From NCBI GenBank assembly GCA_037189645.1, contig JBBCIY010000002.1:186001-250000 (forward strand): a stretch of DNA of 64,000 nucleotides, read 5' to 3'. The position numbers and the translations under genes are program-made. A model generated the notes under the pieces. That model had not been told where the DNA came from and made no database searches. It worked only from the letters and a program-made list of their open reading frames with translations. Shown in pieces: positions 59,521 to 64,000 of this stretch (positions are counted from its first letter, which is position 1; each line of letters begins with the position of its first letter). This DNA is from Taishania sp037189645 (GTDB taxonomy: Bacteria > Bacteroidota > Bacteroidia > Flavobacteriales_D > Crocinitomicaceae).

Positions 59521-61488
59521 ATGCATAAAATTTTATTTTCCTTTTTCTCCATAATGGTAAGTTGGGGAATGTTGTCCCAGGAAACGACAGCCCATTGCTC
59601 CAAAAGAAAAAATCATTCCAACCAGCTAAAAGTAAGTCCTTATGTAGATGAGGCACAGGTGCAGCAACAGAAAAAATACGATGTTACATTCTACAAGCTG
59701 GATCTTAGCATGACGAATACAACAACGGCATTGTCGGGTGTTGTTGAAATTCATGCGACAGCGACACAGGCAATTGATTCCGCGTTGCTGGAATTTTTCA
59801 GCGGGTTTACGCTCAATGATGTCAGGGTAAACGGCACAAGTACGGCTTACGGGCGGTACGGCTCTCTCCTGTCTGTTCCTGTGGATCTTCCGCAAGGAAG
59901 CCAGTTCGTGATAACGGTAGACTATACGGGAACTCCTCCTACGGCGGCTACGAACCCGCTGGGAGGCTCGGGAATGACAAATGCGGTATCTCCATCCTGG
60001 GGAAACCAGGTCACATGGTCATTGTCAGAACCGTTTTCCGCACTGGAATGGTTTCCGTGTAAACAGGATCTGAAAGACAAAGCGGATTCGGTACAGGTGA
60101 ATGTAACGGTTCCAGAGCATTTAATGGCAGGCTCTAATGGTGTCCTGGACAGTGTTACAACCGCAGGAGGATTCAAAACATTCCACTGGATGCACCGCCA
60201 CCCGATCGCTTATTACCTGGTCTCAGTTGCCGTTTCAGATTATTATGAGTACACAATTTATGCAAACCCCGCAGGAGCGTCACAGCCGGTAATGATCCAG
60301 AATTTCATTTACAATAATACCACCTACCTGGACAATTTCCAGGATGATATAGATGAAACAGCAGATATGATGGAACTGTTCGCTGATTTATTCGGGCCAT
60401 ATCCTTACCAGGATGAAAAGTACGGCCATTCACTGGCTCCATTGTCCGGTGGAATGGAGCACCAGACCATGACCACACAGGGATTCTTTGATCGTTCGCT
60501 GACGGCTCATGAGCTGGCACACCAGTGGTGGGGAAATCACGTCACATGCGGCTCCTGGGCCGATATCTGGATCAATGAAGGATTTGCATCCTATTCGGAA
60601 TACCTGATGCTGTACAATCTTTACTCACCGAGTACGGCGCAGAACAATATGCAGAATGTGCACAACAATGTGATGTCGCAACCGGGAGGGAGCACCTGGG
60701 TGGCAGACAGCCTGAATGAAAACGCGATTTTCAACGGAAGGCTGGTGTACGACAAAGGAGGCGCGATCGTCCATACACTCCGCTACATCATTAACGATGA
60801 TGAGGTATTTTTCGATCTGCTGAAAGCATTCCAGGTCCAGTTTGCAAACAGTACGGCGACAGGGCTTGAATTCAAGGAATTTGCCGAAGGTTTCACCGGA
60901 ATGGACTTTACCGCTTTCTTCGAAGAATGGTATTTCGGAGAAGGATACCCGACCTATTCGGTTCAGTACAACGAAGCAGGGACCGATGTGTTCGTCATGA
61001 TTTCACAAGGGACTTCTGCTCCTGCCGTGACACCATTGTTTTCCAACCCGGTTGACCTGAGGATCACCAGGAGTGGTGGGCTGGGAGATACGATTGTGCG
61101 TGTTCCCGTTTCATTTGAACAGACGTTCGTTGTTATTTCCGGGATTGAGAATTTCCAGTCCGTTAATGCGATCGACCCGCTGAATTACATCATTAACAAA
61201 TCAGGAGGTATTATTCACAACCCTTCTTTATCACTGACAGATCCGGAAAAAGAAGAGCTTTCGGCGATTGTATACCCGAATCCGACCTCAGGACAGTTAA
61301 CTGTTGAATTTCCGGGCAATGGGAAACGTTATCTGCGTGTGGTAGACCAAAAAGGAAAGGTTGTTGTGGAACAGGAAGTCTCTTCTTCCGATCGTGTTGA
61401 TCTGACGCAGCTGAATGCAGGGCAGTACCTGGTAGAATTGACAGACAGCAGCAAGCATACAGTGACAAGAAAGGTAATCAAACGCTAG
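59521..61488 (+). CDS. M1 family aminopeptidase with type IX sorting domain
   Basis: The 655-residue protein has a Sec signal (cut after GMLSQ or a few residues further) and an M1 metallopeptidase domain. The zinc site is H330-E331-LA-H334 with E353 18 residues further, and GGMEHQT replaces the usual GAMEN. It probably removes N-terminal residues from extracellular peptides. From about 575 on, VYPNPTSGQLTVE and a final GQYLVELT form a type IX sorting domain, so it is a secreted or surface-bound enzyme. A bidirectional terminator follows. Confidence 0.93.
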   Translation: MHKILFSFFSIMVSWGMLSQETTAHCSKRKNHSNQLKVSPYVDEAQVQQQKKYDVTFYKLDLSMTNTTTALSGVVEIHATATQAIDSALLEFFSGFTLNDVRVNGTSTAYGRYGSLLSVPVDLPQGSQFVITVDYTGTPPTAATNPLGGSGMTNAVSPSWGNQVTWSLSEPFSALEWFPCKQDLKDKADSVQVNVTVPEHLMAGSNGVLDSVTTAGGFKTFHWMHRHPIAYYLVSVAVSDYYEYTIYANPAGASQPVMIQNFIYNNTTYLDNFQDDIDETADMMELFADLFGPYPYQDEKYGHSLAPLSGGMEHQTMTTQGFFDRSLTAHELAHQWWGNHVTCGSWADIWINEGFASYSEYLMLYNLYSPSTAQNNMQNVHNNVMSQPGGSTWVADSLNENAIFNGRLVYDKGGAIVHTLRYIINDDEVFFDLLKAFQVQFANSTATGLEFKEFAEGFTGMDFTAFFEEWYFGEGYPTYSVQYNEAGTDVFVMISQGTSAPAVTPLFSNPVDLRITRSGGLGDTIVRVPVSFEQTFVVISGIENFQSVNAIDPLNYIINKSGGIIHNPSLSLTDPEKEELSAIVYPNPTSGQLTVEFPGNGKRYLRVVDQKGKVVVEQEVSSSDRVDLTQLNAGQYLVELTDSSKHTVTRKVIKR

Positions 61489-61509
61489 AACAAAACATTT
61501 TATAAAAAG

Positions 61510-61552
61510 AAACCCCGCTTCTTAAAATAGGAGCGGGGTTTGTATTTTTTTT
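61510..61552 (+). terminator. bidirectional terminator between the M1 peptidase and leuS
   Basis: AAACCCCGCT at 61510-61519 pairs perfectly with AGCGGGGTTT at 61532-61541. It is followed by GTATTTTTTTT on the plus strand. On the minus strand it leads into CTTTTTATAAAA, so it can end leuS too. Confidence 0.88.
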
Positions 61553-61562
61553 CCGGTATTTT

Positions 61563-64000
61563 TTATAGTACCACGTTCACAATCTTACCAGGAACTACGA
61601 TCACTTTTTTAGGAATTTTCCCTTCCAGGTATTTTCCAGCTTCCGGAGCTGAAAGTACAGCTTCTTCCACTTCTTTTGGAGTCAGTGTCAATGGCAGCTC
61701 TACCTTGTAGCGCATTTTTCCATTGAAAGAAACCGGGTAAGCGAAGTTGTCTTCTACCAGGTAGTGCTCATTGAAAACAGGCAGCTGTGCTTTGGAAACA
61801 GTTCCCGGGGTGTTTCCTAATCTTTCCCAGAGCTCTTCCGCAATGTGAGGAGCATAAGGAGAAACAAGGATGACCAATTGTTCCAGGATATGCCTGTTGG
61901 TACACTTCTGCTCAGTCAGTTCATTGACGCAGATCATAAAGTTAGATACACAGGTATTGAATGAATAACGCTCCAGGTCATCGCCCAGGCGCTTGATGGT
62001 TTTGTGTAGTGTCTTCAGGTTTTCTTTTGCCGGTTCTTCCGTGCTCAGTTGGGCGACACCGTTTTCATCGATATTGAACAAGCGCCACAGCTTTCGCAAG
62101 AAATTGGAAACTCCGTTGATCCCTTTCGTATCCCAGGGTTTTGCCTGTTCAATCGGTCCTAAGAACATTTCGTAGCAGCGTAATGTATCTGCCCCGAATT
62201 TCTCTACCAGCTCATCCGGAGTCTGAACGTTGAACTTGGACTTGGACATTTTCTCCACTTCATGCCCGCAGATGTATGTTCCGTCTTTTTCCAGGATGAA
62301 CACGGCATCGGTATATTCCGGACGCCATTTTTTGAATCCTTCAATATCCAGCTTGTCGTTATCTGTCAAAGAAATGTCAACGTGGATCGGCATGGAATCC
62401 CCTAATTCGATCGCTACCCGGACATTCGGACGTGCGATCTTATCCAGTATCCCATTGATGATGCGTTCTTTCCCAGAATTAAATAATTCATCATTGAATG
62501 CATGCGGGTCTTTTTCGTAGGCCTGGTAGTATGGATAGGAAACGAATACCTGTGGCAGGCTGTTTTTGAACTCCGAATTCAGAGTCATATTGGCTTGCAG
62601 GTCCGTGATCATCGTTTCAGAACCGTCATGCGGGTTTACATCCACATAAAACAAAGTAGGTGTTATCCTTCTGACAAAGCTGCTTCTTCCAAGGATCATT
62701 CCCTGGTTGATCATTCGCTGAAACGGCTCTTCAAACGGAATATATCCCCTGTCGAACAGGAATTTTGTCCAGAAGCGGGAATACAGTAAATGCCCGGTAG
62801 CATGTTCGGATCCTCCGATGTATAAATCTACGTTTTTCCAGTAATCAATGTTTGCTTTGGAAGCGAATTCCTGTTCGTTTTTCGGGTCCGTGTAACGGAT
62901 AAAATACCACGAGCTTCCAGCCCATCCCGGCATGGTATTCAGCTCCAGCGGGAAAATGGCCTGGTGGTCGATTTTTGAATTTTCAACCACTTTGTTATTT
63001 ATCGTATCCCACGCCCATACAGTCGCGTTCCCCAATGGAGGTTGCCCGTCTTCCGTAGGAAGGTATTTTTCAACTTCCGGCAGCACGACCGGCAGGTGCT
63101 CAACCGCGATCGTTTTCGGAATCCCGTTCTTGTAATAAACAGGGAATGGTTCTCCCCAATAACGCTGGCGGGAAAATACAGCGTCGCGCAGGCGGTAATT
63201 CGTTTTTCCTTTCCCGATCCCCTTCTGCTCAATGGCTTCGATCGCTTTTTCGATCGCTTCCTTTGCTTCCAGCCCGTTCAGGAAATCACTGTTGGTGATC
63301 ACAGCATCCTTTTCGGTATATGCTCCTTCGGAAATGTCCTTGTTCAGGAAAATATTCCTGATCTCCAGGTTGAAATGTGTTGCGAAATCCCAGTCGCGCT
63401 GATCACCGCACGGAACTGCCATTACAGCACCTGTTCCGTAGGTTGCCAGTACATAATCCGCGATCCAGATATCGACTTCTTCACCGGTGAACGGGTGAAT
63501 GGCTTTTGCTCCTGTCTTCTGACCAGTAATGTTTTTCACATCCGACTGGCGGTCACGTTCCGACTTCAGCGAAGCTGCACGTTTGTATTCAGCTACTGCC
63601 GCGGCGAATTCAGGAGTTGTGATCTCATCTGTCAGCGGATGCTCCGGTGCAAGGACCAGGAACGAGACGCCGAAAATGGTGTCAGGACGGGTAGTGAATA
63701 CTTCTATTTCAGCTCCATTCGGCTTTCCTGGCTCACTGCCGGAACCAACTGCAAACCGTACAGAGGCTCCTTTTGATTTCCCGATCCAGTTACGCTGCAT
63801 GTCTTTGATGGAATCTGTCCAGTCCAGTCCTTCCAACCCTGTGAGCAAGCGTTCTGCATAGGCTTTGATGCGCATGGACCACTGCCGCATCAGCTTTTGC
63901 TCTACCGGATGGCCCCCACGCTCCGAAACTCCATTGATAACTTCATCATTGGCCAGGACCGTTCCCAGGGCAGGACACCAGTTTACCCAGGAATCCGCGA
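61563..64000 (-). CDS. leuS: leucyl-tRNA synthetase, C-terminal 812 residues
   Basis: LeuRS charges tRNA-Leu. The frame is open to the right edge: before the internal Met at 63890 it reads SERGGHPVEQKL, a normal LeuRS sequence, so the gene is truncated by the window rather than starting there. Visible parts are the editing domain (TTRPDTIFGVSFLVLAPEH), the KMSKS loop KMSKSKFN, the DTKGINGVSNFLRKLWRLF anticodon-binding region and the C-terminal domain. Between ILGRSSFVRR and the KMSKS motif the protein carries an insertion (see findings). Confidence 0.97.
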   Translation of the reverse strand, partial: ADSWVNWCPALGTVLANDEVINGVSERGGHPVEQKLMRQWSMRIKAYAERLLTGLEGLDWTDSIKDMQRNWIGKSKGASVRFAVGSGSEPGKPNGAEIEVFTTRPDTIFGVSFLVLAPEHPLTDEITTPEFAAAVAEYKRAASLKSERDRQSDVKNITGQKTGAKAIHPFTGEEVDIWIADYVLATYGTGAVMAVPCGDQRDWDFATHFNLEIRNIFLNKDISEGAYTEKDAVITNSDFLNGLEAKEAIEKAIEAIEQKGIGKGKTNYRLRDAVFSRQRYWGEPFPVYYKNGIPKTIAVEHLPVVLPEVEKYLPTEDGQPPLGNATVWAWDTINNKVVENSKIDHQAIFPLELNTMPGWAGSSWYFIRYTDPKNEQEFASKANIDYWKNVDLYIGGSEHATGHLLYSRFWTKFLFDRGYIPFEEPFQRMINQGMILGRSSFVRRITPTLFYVDVNPHDGSETMITDLQANMTLNSEFKNSLPQVFVSYPYYQAYEKDPHAFNDELFNSGKERIINGILDKIARPNVRVAIELGDSMPIHVDISLTDNDKLDIEGFKKWRPEYTDAVFILEKDGTYICGHEVEKMSKSKFNVQTPDELVEKFGADTLRCYEMFLGPIEQAKPWDTKGINGVSNFLRKLWRLFNIDENGVAQLSTEEPAKENLKTLHKTIKRLGDDLERYSFNTCVSNFMICVNELTEQKCTNRHILEQLVILVSPYAPHIAEELWERLGNTPGTVSKAQLPVFNEHYLVEDNFAYPVSFNGKMRYKVELPLTLTPKEVEEAVLSAPEAGKYLEGKIPKKVIVVPGKIVNVVL

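Noticed and set aside
63888..63890. ATG at 63890 as start of leuS
   Set aside because: The frame continues upstream to the window edge with normal LeuRS sequence (SERGGHPVEQKL), so it is an internal methionine.
1..64000. Search for CRISPR repeats, transposase genes, integrases and attachment sites
   Set aside because: No regularly spaced repeats, transposase or integrase motifs, or direct repeats at tRNA ends were seen.

Overview
The window looks like a chromosomal segment of a Bacteroidota bacterium, most likely order Flavobacteriales and possibly the Crocinitomicaceae (Fluviicola-like). Three lines of evidence support this. (1) Three secreted proteins carry C-terminal sorting domains of the type IX secretion system (7618-11670, 45885-47531, 59521-61488). 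(2) There are families largely confined to the phylum, such as DUF4270, DUF4292, FeoB-associated Cys-rich protein and a lone GT5 domain. (3) Promoters match the Bacteroidota form TTG-(19/20)-TAnnTTTG, seen complete before the GT5 gene, the tRNA cluster, frr, rplM and the DUF1800 gene. No phage, insertion sequence, CRISPR array or antibiotic-resistance gene was seen. Assignment below order level is a guess.

Layout. 1-2934 (minus): 5' end of upp, aroE, a DedA protein, a rhodanese and panC. 3043-7378 (plus): GT5-domain protein, DUF4270 lipoprotein, glmS and a Cys-less alkyltransferase-like protein. 7618-11670: a 1350-residue type IX cargo protein. 11792-16423: the rod-shape operon mreC-mreD-mrdA-rodA with 4-base overlaps, followed by an OmpA-like lipoprotein. 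17714-30862: the central information block tRNA-Thr, -Tyr, -Gly, -Thr, tuf, tRNA-Trp, secE, nusG, rplK, rplA, rplJ, rplL, rpoB, rpoC, in the same order as the tufB-rpoC region of E. coli. An attenuator-like hairpin lies before rpoB and a strong terminator after rpoC.

30924-35949 (minus): kmo with a coupled outer-membrane protein, then DUF2079, an Spx/ArsC-like protein and an EamA transporter. 36191-39412: nhaA behind an unusual nested inverted repeat, an AT-rich convergent lipoprotein and a glycosyltransferase. 39518-43922 (minus): frr, pyrH, then the rplM-rpsI-rpsB-tsf operon with possible structured leaders before rplM and rpsB. 44231-49587 (plus): a four-gene export operon of DUF1800, DUF1501 (twin-arginine N-terminus plus type IX C-terminus), an outer-membrane barrel and a lipoprotein. 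49721-54990: dut, a sugar nucleotidyltransferase, a TPR lipoprotein, a DUF4292 lipoprotein and an EnvC-like protein, which reads as an envelope-biogenesis operon. 55092-57430: feoA, feoB and a 39-residue FeoB-associated protein. 57492-61488: a secreted protein of unknown function, a small membrane protein and a type IX-secreted M1 aminopeptidase. 61563-64000 (minus): the C-terminal part of leuS, cut by the right edge.

Most of the window is core housekeeping. The parts most likely to hold undescribed biology are the dual-signal DUF1800/DUF1501 operon, the nested repeat before nhaA, the 15-bp inverted repeat that encloses a promoter element at 59105-59149, the candidate ribosomal-protein leaders, the non-ATG start of rpoB and the insertion in LeuS.
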